Source of the DNA: a gamma proteobacterium L18
Lineage (GTDB): Bacteria; Pseudomonadota; Gammaproteobacteria; Pseudomonadales; Pseudomonadaceae
Assembly (NCBI GenBank): GCA_000497835.1
Contig: KI547168.1
Coordinates: 73,689 to 110,072 of the forward strand
Length of the DNA: 36,384 bases
Direction of reading: 5' to 3'
Below, one piece after another: positions 6,238 to 17,498 of this stretch. The notes under the pieces were generated by a model, which saw nothing but the letters and a program-made list of their open reading frames with translations, made no database searches and had not been told where the DNA came from. Every line of letters starts with the position of its first letter. The first letter of the stretch is position 1. The position numbers and the translations under genes are program-made.

Positions 6238-8256
6238 ATGACCGCGGATCAACCTTTCGAAACTGGCCAGGCGGCTGAACAGACCAACGAACAGGCGTTG
6301 AGTTTGTCCCAGGCGCTGCTGTTGCCACGCATCGTGATCGAAAACACCACGCCCGCTATCGACGGCGGCCAGTTCGCGGTCAAGGCCGTCACCGGCCAGA
6401 CCCTGACCGTGGACAGCAAGGTCTACGCCGACGGCCACGACAAACTGGCCGTGGTGCTGCGCTGGCGCGCCCTGGGTTCCGACAGCTGGCACAGTGTGGG
6501 CATGCGCGACCTGGGCAACGACAGTTGGCAAGCCCAGCTCACCGTCAATGAGGTGGGCCGCCATGTATTCAGCATCGAGGCGTGGATCGACCAGTTCGCC
6601 ACCTACCGCTACGAGTTGGAAAAGAAATACGCCGCCGGCGTGCCCATCGGCCTTGAGCTGGAAGAAGGGCGGCTGCACCTGGTCAACAGCGCCGAAAAAA
6701 GCGAAGAAAGCCTGCGCCGCCAACTGCTGCACCTGCACGACGAATTCAACAGCCTGGACCCCGACGGCCAGGTGGCGCTGCTGCTGCAGAAAGACACCGC
6801 CGCGCTGATGAACCTGGCTGACGCCCGCGCCTACCTGAGCAAAAGCCAACTGTTCCCGATCGAAGTGGAACGTGAACGCGCCCAGTTCGCCAGTTGGTAC
6901 GAACTGTTCCCACGCTCCATCACCGACGACCCCGAGCGCCACGGCACTTTCAATGACGTGCATGAGCGGTTGCCGATGATCCGTGACATGGGCTTCGACG
7001 TGCTGTACTTCCCGCCCATCCACCCCATCGGCCGCAAGCACCGCAAGGGCCGCAACAACTCGCTGGAAGCCGGCCCGGACGATCCTGGCAGCCCCTACGC
7101 CATCGGGAGCGCCGACGGCGGCCACGAGGCCATCCACCCGCAACTGGGCAGCCGTGAGGACTTCCGTCGCCTGGTGGCAGCCGCTGCCGAGCATGGCCTG
7201 GAAATCGCCCTGGACTTCGCCATCCAGTGCTCCCAGGACCATCCGTGGCTGGTGGAACACCCGGGTTGGTTCAGCTGGCGCCCCGACGGCACCATCCGCT
7301 ACGCGGAAAACCCGCCGAAAAAATACCAGGACATCGTCAACGTCGACTTCTATGCCGCCGACGCGATCCCCAGCCTGTGGCTGGCCCTGCGTGACGTGGT
7401 GGTGGGCTGGGTGCAGGCCGGCGTGAAGATATTCCGTGTCGACAACCCGCACACCAAACCGCTGCCGTTCTGGCAGTGGATGATCGAAGACGTGCGCCGC
7501 GACTACCCCGAGGTGATGTTCCTTGCCGAGGCGTTCACCAAGCCGGCGATGATGGCGCGCCTGGGCAAGGTCGGCTATTCCCAGAGCTACACCTACTTCA
7601 CCTGGCGCAACACCAAGGCCGAGCTGACCGAATACTTCACCCAGCTCAACCAGCCGCCGTGGTCGGACTGCTACCGCCCCAACTTCTTCGTCAACACCCC
7701 GGACATCAACCCCTTCTTCTTGCATGAGTCGGGGCGCGCAGGCTTCCTGATCCGTGCCGCGCTGGCCACCATGGGCTCGGGCCTGTGGGGCATGTATTCG
7801 GGCTTCGAGCTGTGCGAGTCGGCGCCCATCCCCGGCAAGGAAGAGTACCTGGACTCGGAGAAATACGAGATCCGCCCACGGGACTTCACCGCCCCCGGCA
7901 ACATCATTGCCGAGATCGCCCAGCTCAACCGTATCCGCCGCCAGAACCCCGCCCTTCAGACCCACTTGGGCCTGGCGATGTACACCTGCTGGAACGACAA
8001 CATCCTGTATTTCGGCAAGCGCACCCCCGACCGCCGCAACTTCATCCTGGTGGCGGTCAACCTCGATCCGTACAACGTGCAGGAAGCGCACTTCGAACTG
8101 CCGCTGTGGGAACTGGGCCTGGACGACAACGCCGCCACCCACGGCGAGGACCTGATGAGCGGCCACACCTGGACCTGGTACGGCAAGACCCAGTGGATGC
8201 GCATCGACCCCGGCTATCAGCCCTTCGGCATCTGGCGCATCAGCGCGGCGCTCTGA
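6238..8256 (+). CDS. glgE: Alpha-1,4-glucan:maltose-1-phosphate maltosyltransferase GlgE
   Basis: Cytoplasmic GH13_3 enzyme of 672 residues that adds maltose from maltose 1-phosphate to the non-reducing end of alpha-1,4-glucans. The N-terminal beta-rich domain (about 30-130) is followed by a helical insert and the catalytic barrel. Visible catalytic residues are D402 in FRVDNPHTKP, E431 in FLAEAFTKP and D489 in NTPDINPFF, each close to the Streptomyces GlgE positions. The ATG is preceded by GAAGGAG. It is the first gene of a rightward operon; treS-maltokinase, which makes its donor, follows after 14 bp, and glgB follows that. A candidate AlgU promoter lies about 80 bp upstream. The length is normal for the family and no defects were seen. 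Confidence 0.97.
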   Translation: MTADQPFETGQAAEQTNEQALSLSQALLLPRIVIENTTPAIDGGQFAVKAVTGQTLTVDSKVYADGHDKLAVVLRWRALGSDSWHSVGMRDLGNDSWQAQLTVNEVGRHVFSIEAWIDQFATYRYELEKKYAAGVPIGLELEEGRLHLVNSAEKSEESLRRQLLHLHDEFNSLDPDGQVALLLQKDTAALMNLADARAYLSKSQLFPIEVERERAQFASWYELFPRSITDDPERHGTFNDVHERLPMIRDMGFDVLYFPPIHPIGRKHRKGRNNSLEAGPDDPGSPYAIGSADGGHEAIHPQLGSREDFRRLVAAAAEHGLEIALDFAIQCSQDHPWLVEHPGWFSWRPDGTIRYAENPPKKYQDIVNVDFYAADAIPSLWLALRDVVVGWVQAGVKIFRVDNPHTKPLPFWQWMIEDVRRDYPEVMFLAEAFTKPAMMARLGKVGYSQSYTYFTWRNTKAELTEYFTQLNQPPWSDCYRPNFFVNTPDINPFFLHESGRAGFLIRAALATMGSGLWGMYSGFELCESAPIPGKEEYLDSEKYEIRPRDFTAPGNIIAEIAQLNRIRRQNPALQTHLGLAMYTCWNDNILYFGKRTPDRRNFILVAVNLDPYNVQEAHFELPLWELGLDDNAATHGEDLMSGHTWTWYGKTQWMRIDPGYQPFGIWRISAAL

Positions 8257-8270
8257 AAAGGACCTGACCC

Positions 8271-11588
<3,318 letters not shown>

Positions 11589-11592
11589 TCAA

Positions 11593-13812
11593 ATGAACGC
11601 GCACAAGGAACAGGGCAAGGTCGGGGCTTTTCCGCCCAAGGCGGACATCGAGGCGCTGATCCGTGCCGACCACCGCGACCCGTTCGCGGTACTGGGCCCG
11701 CACCCCGACGGTGCGGGCGGGCAATATATTCGCGCTTATCTGCCTAACGCCCTTAACGTGCAAGTGCTGGACAAGGAGAGTCAGGAGGCGCGCGGTACGC
11801 TGGAGCAGGGCGAGGTGCCGGGGCTGTTCGTGGGTCAATTTCCCGATCAGCGCCCCTATCTGCTCAAGGTGCAGTGGGCCGGTGGCGAGCAGATCAGCGA
11901 AGACCCCTACAGCTTTGGCGAGCTGTTGGGCGAGATGGACTTGTACCTGTTTGCCGAGGGCAATCACCGCGACCTGAGCAGCGCCATGGGCGCCCAGTGT
12001 GTGACCGTCGACGGCGTCGAAGGGGTACGCTTCTCGGTATGGGCGCCCAATGCCCGCCGGGTGTCGGTGGTGGGCGACTTCAATGTCTGGGATGGCCGCC
12101 GCCACCCCATGCGCCTGCGCCACCCGTCGGGGGTGTGGGAGATTTTCGTGCCGCGGCTACAGCCCGGCGAGACCTATAAGTACGAAGTCCTGGGCCAGGA
12201 CGGCGTGTTGCCGCTCAAGGCTGACCCGCTGGCCCTGAGCACCGAGTTGCCGCCGTCCACCGCGTCCAAGGTGGCGAAACCGCTGAGCTATCAGTGGGGC
12301 GATGAGCAGTGGATGCAGGCACGGGGCGAGCGTCATGGGGTCAACAAACCGCTGTCGATCTACGAACTGCACGTGGGCTCATGGCAGTGCGAGGTCAACG
12401 AGGAGGGCGTGGTGCGCGCCTACAACTGGCGTGAACTGGCCGACCGCCTGGTGCCTTATGTTCAGCAGTTGGGCTTCACCCACATCGAGCTGATGCCGAT
12501 CATGGAGCACCCCTTCGGTGGCTCGTGGGGCTATCAGCCGCTGTCGCAATTTGCGCCCTCGGCGCGCTATGGCTCGCCCGAGGATTTCGCCGCGTTTATC
12601 GACGCCTGCCACAAGGGCGGTATCGGCGTGATCCTGGACTGGGTACCGGCGCATTTCCCCACCGACACCCACGGCCTGGCGCGCTTTGACGGCACCGCGC
12701 TGTACGAATACGACAACCCGCTGGAGGGCTTCCACCAGGACTGGGACACGCTGATCTACAACCTGGGGCGTACCGAGGTGCACGGCTTCATGCTGGCGTC
12801 GGCGCTGCACTGGCTCAAGCACTTCCACGTCGATGGCCTGCGCGTGGATGCCGTGGCGTCGATGCTGTACCGCGATTATTCGCGCAAGGCTGGCGAGTGG
12901 ATTCCCAACCGCTATGGTGGCCGTGAAAATCTTGAAGCCATCGACTTCCTGCGCCACCTCAACGACGTGGTGGCCCTGGAAGCGCCGGGCGCGCTGGTGA
13001 TCGCCGAGGAGTCCACGGCCTGGCCGGGCGTGAGCCAGCCTACCCAGCAGGGCGGCCTGGGCTTTGCCTACAAGTGGAACATGGGCTGGATGCACGACAC
13101 CCTGCACTACATCCAGAACGACCCGATCCACCGCACCCATCACCACAACGAGATGAGCTTCGGGCTGATCTATGCCTACTCCGAGCATTTCATCCTGCCC
13201 ATCTCCCATGATGAGGTGGTGCACGGCAAGCACTCGCTGATCGACAAGATGCCCGGCGACCGCTGGCAGAAATTCGCCAACCTGCGCGCCTACCTGACAT
13301 TCATGTGGGCGCACCCGGGCAAGAAGCTGCTGTTCATGGGCTGCGAGTTCGGCCAGTGGCGCGAGTGGAACCATGACAGCGAGCTGGACTGGTACCTGCT
13401 CAAGTACAACGAGCACTTGGGTGTGCAGAAGCTGGTGAGCGACCTCAACCGCCTGTACCGCGACTTGCCGGCGCTGCATGAGCAGGACTGCGTGCCCCAG
13501 GGCTTCCAGTGGCTGATTGGCGATGACTCGGCCAACAGCGTGTTCGCCTGGTTGCGCTGGAGCAAGACCGGCGAGCCGCTGCTGGTGGTGGCCAACTTCA
13601 CCCCGGTGCCGCGCGAGGGGTACCGCATTGGCGTGCCGTTTGCCGAGCGGTGGGAGGAGGTACTCAACAGTGATGCCGAGATTTATGCCGGGTCCAACTA
13701 CGGCAATGGCGGTGGCGTGCCGACCGAGGCCATCAACAGCCACGGCCAGCCTCTGTCGCTGTCGCTGAACCTGCCGCCGCTGGCGGTGTTGATCCTGCGG
13801 CCGCAGGTGTAG
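11593..13812 (+). CDS. glgB: 1,4-alpha-glucan branching enzyme GlgB
   Basis: Cytoplasmic GH13 branching enzyme of 739 residues, the usual length for full-size bacterial GlgB. It cuts alpha-1,4 chains and rejoins them through alpha-1,6 bonds. The N-terminal domain contains [12 protein letters not shown], followed by the CBM48 domain ([19 protein letters not shown]). The catalytic barrel has D419 ([17 protein letters not shown]), E472 ([13 protein letters not shown]) and D540 ([14 protein letters not shown]). The ATG lies 4 bp after the treS stop, with GGGAGAG as ribosome binding site, so the three genes form one operon. With GlgE it would yield branched glucan. A long hairpin ends the operon. 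Confidence 0.97.
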   Translation: MNAHKEQGKVGAFPPKADIEALIRADHRDPFAVLGPHPDGAGGQYIRAYLPNALNVQVLDKESQEARGTLEQGEVPGLFVGQFPDQRPYLLKVQWAGGEQISEDPYSFGELLGEMDLYLFAEGNHRDLSSAMGAQCVTVDGVEGVRFSVWAPNARRVSVVGDFNVWDGRRHPMRLRHPSGVWEIFVPRLQPGETYKYEVLGQDGVLPLKADPLALSTELPPSTASKVAKPLSYQWGDEQWMQARGERHGVNKPLSIYELHVGSWQCEVNEEGVVRAYNWRELADRLVPYVQQLGFTHIELMPIMEHPFGGSWGYQPLSQFAPSARYGSPEDFAAFIDACHKGGIGVILDWVPAHFPTDTHGLARFDGTALYEYDNPLEGFHQDWDTLIYNLGRTEVHGFMLASALHWLKHFHVDGLRVDAVASMLYRDYSRKAGEWIPNRYGGRENLEAIDFLRHLNDVVALEAPGALVIAEESTAWPGVSQPTQQGGLGFAYKWNMGWMHDTLHYIQNDPIHRTHHHNEMSFGLIYAYSEHFILPISHDEVVHGKHSLIDKMPGDRWQKFANLRAYLTFMWAHPGKKLLFMGCEFGQWREWNHDSELDWYLLKYNEHLGVQKLVSDLNRLYRDLPALHEQDCVPQGFQWLIGDDSANSVFAWLRWSKTGEPLLVVANFTPVPREGYRIGVPFAERWEEVLNSDAEIYAGSNYGNGGGVPTEAINSHGQPLSLSLNLPPLAVLILRPQV

Positions 13813-13829
13813 GTGAGGTAACGGCCACC

Positions 13830-13923
13830 GGCCTCATCGCGAGCAAGCTTTGCTCCCACAGTGTCACGCCAGCCACGGTGGGTGGCGTGACACTGTGGGA
13901 GCAAAGCTTGCTCGCGAGAGGCC
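13830..13923. terminator. Long inverted repeat between convergent glgB and barrel gene
   Basis: Arms of about 41 bp (13830-13871 and 13883-13923) are almost perfect complements and include gcaaagcttgctcgcga, a sequence typical of Pseudomonas REP units. The loop is about 11 bases. It lies 17 bp after glgB and 28 bp from the stop of the convergent gene. A role in ending both transcripts is likely, although no long T-tract follows. Confidence 0.85.
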
Positions 13924-13951
13924 GGACCAGGCTACCCACAGCCCTTGGAAC

Positions 13952-14656
13952 TCACCACAACATCTTCACCCCCAAATCCCCAATCAGCCCATTCAAATCA
14001 TTCTGATCACTGGGGCTGCTGTAATCGGCCGTCACGAAAAAACTCACCGTAGGCGTCATGCGTGCCACCAGCCCCAGCCCCACCTCCACGGTGGAGGCGT
14101 TGCGGCTGCTGCTGATCTTGTCCACCGGCGCCAACGCCACGGGGGCGTCGTTGCTGAAACTGTAAGTCAGGCTGGTACGCACGAACGGCTCCACCGAAGT
14201 GCCCCCCACCTGGTAATGCCCCGCCAACCGCGCACCCACCCGGCCGCTCCAGTTGGGCTGGCCTTCATCGCTCAACAGCCGCGGTCCCTGGCCCGCAGCG
14301 GACATCAACTGCTGGTTGATCAACTGCGCCTGGGGCTCGAACGACCAGTTCTCGCCCAGCACGAACGCCACGGTGCCGCCTAGGGCCACGGCCATGGAAC
14401 GCGCGTTGTCGGGGCGGCCGCTGTCCTGCACTTGGGAGCTGACGCTCCAGGCTACCCCCAGGCTCTTGGCAACAACGGTGAATTGCCCGGCGCTGCTGGC
14501 TGGGTTGGAAACGCCGGTGCTGGTCAAGGTGCGATTGCTCAGGTCCAGCGGGCCAAGGGGATCTTCGGCGGGCTCTGCGGCGCCGACTTTGGCTGGAGCG
14601 ATCAGCAGCAATGAGGCGCAGGCGGCGTAGGTGAAGCGTGCGGCAAGGGTGTGCAT
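13952..14656 (-). CDS. Autotransporter-type outer-membrane beta barrel without a passenger
   Basis: Exported protein of 234 residues. The signal peptide spans residues 1 to about 27 (hydrophobic core YAACASLLLIA, cut near KVGAA). After only about 35 further residues comes a beta-barrel region with phrases typical of autotransporter translocators: LGENWSFEPQAQLINQQ, GRVGARLAGHYQV and VEVGLGLVARM. The C terminus is LGVKMLW; a final aromatic residue is the usual outer-membrane insertion signal. Classical autotransporters carry a passenger of several hundred residues before a barrel of about 260-280 residues. Here the passenger is missing and the barrel is somewhat short. It may be a shortened relic or a stand-alone small porin-like barrel. 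AGGAG precedes the ATG. Confidence 0.65.
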   Translation of the reverse strand: MHTLAARFTYAACASLLLIAPAKVGAAEPAEDPLGPLDLSNRTLTSTGVSNPASSAGQFTVVAKSLGVAWSVSSQVQDSGRPDNARSMAVALGGTVAFVLGENWSFEPQAQLINQQLMSAAGQGPRLLSDEGQPNWSGRVGARLAGHYQVGGTSVEPFVRTSLTYSFSNDAPVALAPVDKISSSRNASTVEVGLGLVARMTPTVSFFVTADYSSPSDQNDLNGLIGDLGVKMLW

Positions 14657-14888
14657 GGCGTATCTCCTGTGTTATGGGCCTGGCAGGGGAGTACGCCTGG
14701 TGCATCGCATCGAGGGCGGCCGAAGCCAGCGGCCCAGGCATGCCCGATCGCGCTGAAAGGCGCGGGGCAGAGGCCTGGGTCGATGTTTTTTTGTTGTGTT
14801 GTGTTGAGTAAAGCTAAGGAGAGGCAGCGCCTGGCGTCAAGAAACCGGTGCTGTTGCTTAGGGGGCTAATCAGCGTCAACAAGTGATT

Positions 14889-14928
14889 GAAAAACAGCCG
14901 CTATTACTGGTGGTAAGCAGCGGCCTGT
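14889..14928 (-). terminator. Rho-independent terminator after the EEP-family gene
   Basis: On the minus strand GCCGCT and AGCGGC (14919-14924 and 14897-14902) form a stem around a 16-base loop, followed by TGTTTTTC. It is 34 bp after the stop of the endonuclease/exonuclease/phosphatase gene. The rest of the 305-bp gap 14657-14961 holds the ribosome binding site of the barrel gene and a GT-rich run near 14790; I see no gene in it. Confidence 0.65.
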
Positions 14929-14961
14929 CTATCCAGCCGTGGCGCTATTCCAAAACAATCC

Positions 14962-15762
14962 CTACAGGTGAACTTCCACGGTCAGTGGCAGATGATCGGA
15001 CAGATGCGTCCAGGGTTTGTTGCCCAGAATCACCGGCGCGTGGCTGGTGGCGTTGCGCAGGTAGACTCGATCCAGGCGCAGCAGGGGGAAGCGGGCAGGG
15101 TAGGTGCGCGCCAGTGTGCCGTGGTGCTGCTCGAAGGCTTCATGCAGGTCCTTGGCGCGGGTGAGGGTGGCGTTGCCTTGCAACTTCCAGTCGTTGAAGT
15201 CGCCGGCGATGATCACCGGTGCGTCTTCGGGCAAGGAATCGAGCAATTGCCGCAAGAGTCCCAGTTGCTGCTGGCGATGGCTTTCCAGCAGCGACAGGTG
15301 CACACAGATCGCGTGCACCTCTTCATGCCCTGGCACCTGCAATACACAATGCAGCAAACCGCGTCGTTCGGGGCCGGTGATGGACACGTCGAGGTTGCGG
15401 TAGCGCAGTATCGGGTATTTGGACAGCACGGCGTTGCCGTGGTGGCCGTCGGGGTACACGGCGTTACGGCCGTAGGCGTAGTCGCTCCACATGCTGTCGG
15501 CGAGGAACTCGTACTGGGACATCTGTGGCCAATTGTGATGCCGCTCGGCGTGGCGGTCGTGTTCGCCCAGTACCTCCTGCAGGAACACCAGGTCGGCACC
15601 GGTGCTGCGCACGGCTTCGCGCAGTTCAGGCAGGATGAAGCGACGGTTGAAGGCGGTGAAGCCCTTGTGTGTGTTCACGGTCAGGATGCGCATGCGATGC
15701 ACCGCCAGCGGGTGCTCGGGGGTGCGGTTGCGGCTGGCCTGGCCGGTGGGGTCGGCGCTCAC
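14962..15762 (-). CDS. Endonuclease/exonuclease/phosphatase (EEP) family protein
   Basis: Protein of 266 residues of the DNase I-like metal-dependent phosphodiesterase fold. Motifs seen in order are TVNTHKGF near residue 30, the metal-binding Glu in FLQEVLG, CVHLSLL, AGDFNDW, LDRVY and the C-terminal LSDHLPLTVEV. Family members cleave nucleic acids, phospholipid headgroups or inositol phosphates; the substrate here cannot be told. The start is a GTG with a strong AAGGAG five bases upstream, and no signal peptide is visible. In P. aeruginosa a homologue (PA2154, from memory) sits beside a cardiolipin synthase (clsB) in the same trehalose/glycogen region. No clsB is found here. A G-rich tract lies immediately upstream. 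Confidence 0.85.
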   Translation of the reverse strand: MSADPTGQASRNRTPEHPLAVHRMRILTVNTHKGFTAFNRRFILPELREAVRSTGADLVFLQEVLGEHDRHAERHHNWPQMSQYEFLADSMWSDYAYGRNAVYPDGHHGNAVLSKYPILRYRNLDVSITGPERRGLLHCVLQVPGHEEVHAICVHLSLLESHRQQQLGLLRQLLDSLPEDAPVIIAGDFNDWKLQGNATLTRAKDLHEAFEQHHGTLARTYPARFPLLRLDRVYLRNATSHAPVILGNKPWTHLSDHLPLTVEVHL

Positions 15763-15778
15763 GTTCGCTCCTTGAATC

Positions 15779-15873
15779 GGGTGGGGTTATTGGTTGGGAC
15801 TGGTGGGGGGTGGGTTGGGTTCCGCTGGGGTTGGTTTGGGGGTTGCCTGGGGCATGGCTTGGGTTTTGGGGCG
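15779..15873 (+). other. G-rich tract with quadruplex-forming potential
   Basis: About 95 bases carry more than eight runs of three or more G, spaced by one to a dozen bases, for example GGGTGGGG at 15779 and GGTGGGGGGTGGGTTGGG around 15803. The tract is immediately upstream of the leftward EEP gene, so it lies on the template strand of that gene's leader. It passes into the arm of a large inverted repeat. Confidence 0.6.
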
Positions 15874-16140
15874 CTCTTGAGATCGAGCGCCGCCCGCGCG
15901 GCGCTTCGCCGCCTGACGCGCAAGCCCGCTCCCACGTTTGTTTCGGGCCAGTTATGTCAGTGTCATCACCTTGTCCGCCTTGTTTGTTCACTGCCGATCT
16001 ATGCTGGTGCCACCAGGCGCACCCCCAATCCACAGTGGGGCACGTTGCAACCAACGTGGGAGCGGGCTCTGCCCGCGAAGCGCCGCGCGGGCGGCGCGCG
16101 ATCTCATGAACACCTCAAAACCCAACCCATGCACCCCCAA
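15852..16140. repeat. Large imperfect inverted repeat, two arms of about 85 bp
   Basis: The left arm (about 15852-15940) and right arm (about 16052-16140) are complementary over about 85 bp. Shared blocks include gcttgggttttg/caaaacccaa, tgagatcg, gcgccgcccgcgcggcgc and cgctcccacgtt. The centre of about 110 bases is unique. Both inner flanks (15937-15958 and 16039-16051) recur around a compact hairpin at 29838-29943. The element fills the 381-bp gap between the EEP gene and the methyltransferase gene; no reading frame there looks coding. Confidence 0.75.
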
Positions 16141-16143
16141 GCC

Positions 16144-16743
16144 TCAACGCAACCCCTCACCTTCAGCCACCGACACCGAATCACACCCCCACACCTCCAG
16201 CACAAAATCCTTCTCCTGATGCCGCACCAGCGACGTCATCCCCAGCTCAGCCGCCAACTGCCGGTGCACCGCATCCCCGTCCAGCGTGCAGCCCTCGATC
16301 GCCGCCCGCCAATGACACGCCACCACCTGCCCATCTTCCGTCAAGCTCTGGCGGCAGGCGCTGATCAGCCTCGCCAGATCGCCGGCATCCAGGTAATAGC
16401 ACAGCTCATTGAGCACAATCAGCTCAAACCGCTCGGCCGGAAACTGCGCCGGAAGCCGCCATTGCTCGACACGCGCATGGGGCTCATCCGCCAACTGCGC
16501 ACGGGTCAACGCCACCGCCCGCTCATTGGTGTCACAACACAACAACCGCTCACAGCGCCCCGCCAGCGCCAGGCTGGTGGCGCCGTTGGCACAGCCGGGC
16601 TCGAACACACTTCCGTACCGCGCACGCGGCAGGCAGGCCAGCAGCAGGGCGCGCTTGCGCTGTTCGTACCAGCGCCGGTGCATGGCCCAGGGGTCGTCGT
16701 TGCCATCGAACAGGCGCTCGAACACAGCGTCTTCGACACTCAC
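16144..16743 (-). CDS. NodS-like SAM-dependent methyltransferase
   Basis: Class I methyltransferase of 199 residues. The SAM-binding glycine-rich motif is FEPGCANG (47-54); the acidic end of the second strand is in LLCCDTNERAV, and a third motif is FELIVLNELCYYL. The overall layout resembles NodS-type N-methyltransferases, which methylate the free amine of a deacetylated sugar in rhizobial Nod factors. The start is a GTG that overlaps the PIG-L stop (GTGA). It is the last gene of the leftward run from glgX. Its neighbour being a predicted deacetylase fits a pair that deacetylates and then methylates an amine; that pairing is inference and the substrate is unknown. Confidence 0.8.
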   Translation of the reverse strand: MSVEDAVFERLFDGNDDPWAMHRRWYEQRKRALLLACLPRARYGSVFEPGCANGATSLALAGRCERLLCCDTNERAVALTRAQLADEPHARVEQWRLPAQFPAERFELIVLNELCYYLDAGDLARLISACRQSLTEDGQVVACHWRAAIEGCTLDGDAVHRQLAAELGMTSLVRHQEKDFVLEVWGCDSVSVAEGEGLR

Positions 16744-17498
16744 AGGAACACCACTTCGAAGGGTTGCAGCAGGCGCTCCAGCACCCGCGATGACAGCACT
16801 GGCGCCAACCCCACTGTGGGATCACCCTCCAGTTGGCTGACAAACGCCAGCGCGGCATGGCGCTTGCGCGCGACCATGGCCGGGCTCAGGGCTATCTTGC
16901 GTGCCCGCTGCCAGGGCACGCGCGGGTCCTGTGGGCGGGCCCAATGCCAGGTCCAGATAGGCAGTTCATGCACGCAGGCGCCCACGGCTTCGGCGGCGGC
17001 GCGGCTGGCGCGGCCCACGGCTTCGTGGTCGCAGTGGCCGTCTTCGCTCCAGGTGGCGAACACCACGTCATCGGACTTGAGATGCGCCTGCAGGAAGGCT
17101 TGCAGGCGCGCCTGAGACGCGGGCACCTGACTGTCCGGCAAGCCAATGCGCAGCCAGCTCAATTGCAGTGGATCGGCGCCCAACCGGCGCAGGGCCTCGA
17201 CACTTTCGCGCGGCCGCTCGTTGCTCAACCGGTCCACCGGCCAACGCTGGGAGCCAGGGTGGCTGGCGGTGCCATCGGTGACGGCGATCAGCAACACTGG
17301 CCGTCCCAGGGCGATGAGGTGTTGCAACAGGCCGCCGCTGCCCAGCACTTCATCGTCCGGGTGCGGTGCGACGATCACCGCACGGGTGCCAGTGGGCACC
17401 AGGCGGTCGACTTCCACCCGCGGCAGTTGCGCCAGCAATGGGCAACTGCGCCAGGCTTCTACGGGCGTGCCGTGGCCGACAATGGGGTTGGCTTTCAT
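16740..17498 (-). CDS. PIG-L (LmbE-like) family deacetylase
   Basis: Protein of 252 residues with the zinc-binding motif PHPDDE at residues 45-50 (APHPDDEVLGSGG) and the second motif DGHCDHEAVGRA about 110 residues later. Members remove acetyl groups from N-acetylglucosamine-bearing molecules such as mycothiol or bacillithiol precursors and lipid-linked sugars. The ATG at 17498 was chosen because AGGAG lies at good spacing and the codon overlaps the upstream stop; a GTG three codons earlier (17507) is the alternative. It is coupled on both sides, to the acyl-CoA dehydrogenase homologue and to the NodS-like methyltransferase. The protein has no signal peptide, so the reaction is cytoplasmic. 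Confidence 0.85.
   Translation of the reverse strand: MKANPIVGHGTPVEAWRSCPLLAQLPRVEVDRLVPTGTRAVIVAPHPDDEVLGSGGLLQHLIALGRPVLLIAVTDGTASHPGSQRWPVDRLSNERPRESVEALRRLGADPLQLSWLRIGLPDSQVPASQARLQAFLQAHLKSDDVVFATWSEDGHCDHEAVGRASRAAAEAVGACVHELPIWTWHWARPQDPRVPWQRARKIALSPAMVARKRHAALAFVSQLEGDPTVGLAPVLSSRVLERLLQPFEVVFL

Noticed and set aside
14969..14997. GAACTT on the plus strand near the end of the EEP gene.
   Set aside because: It is inside coding sequence, points away from any plausible target gene and has no proper -10 element.
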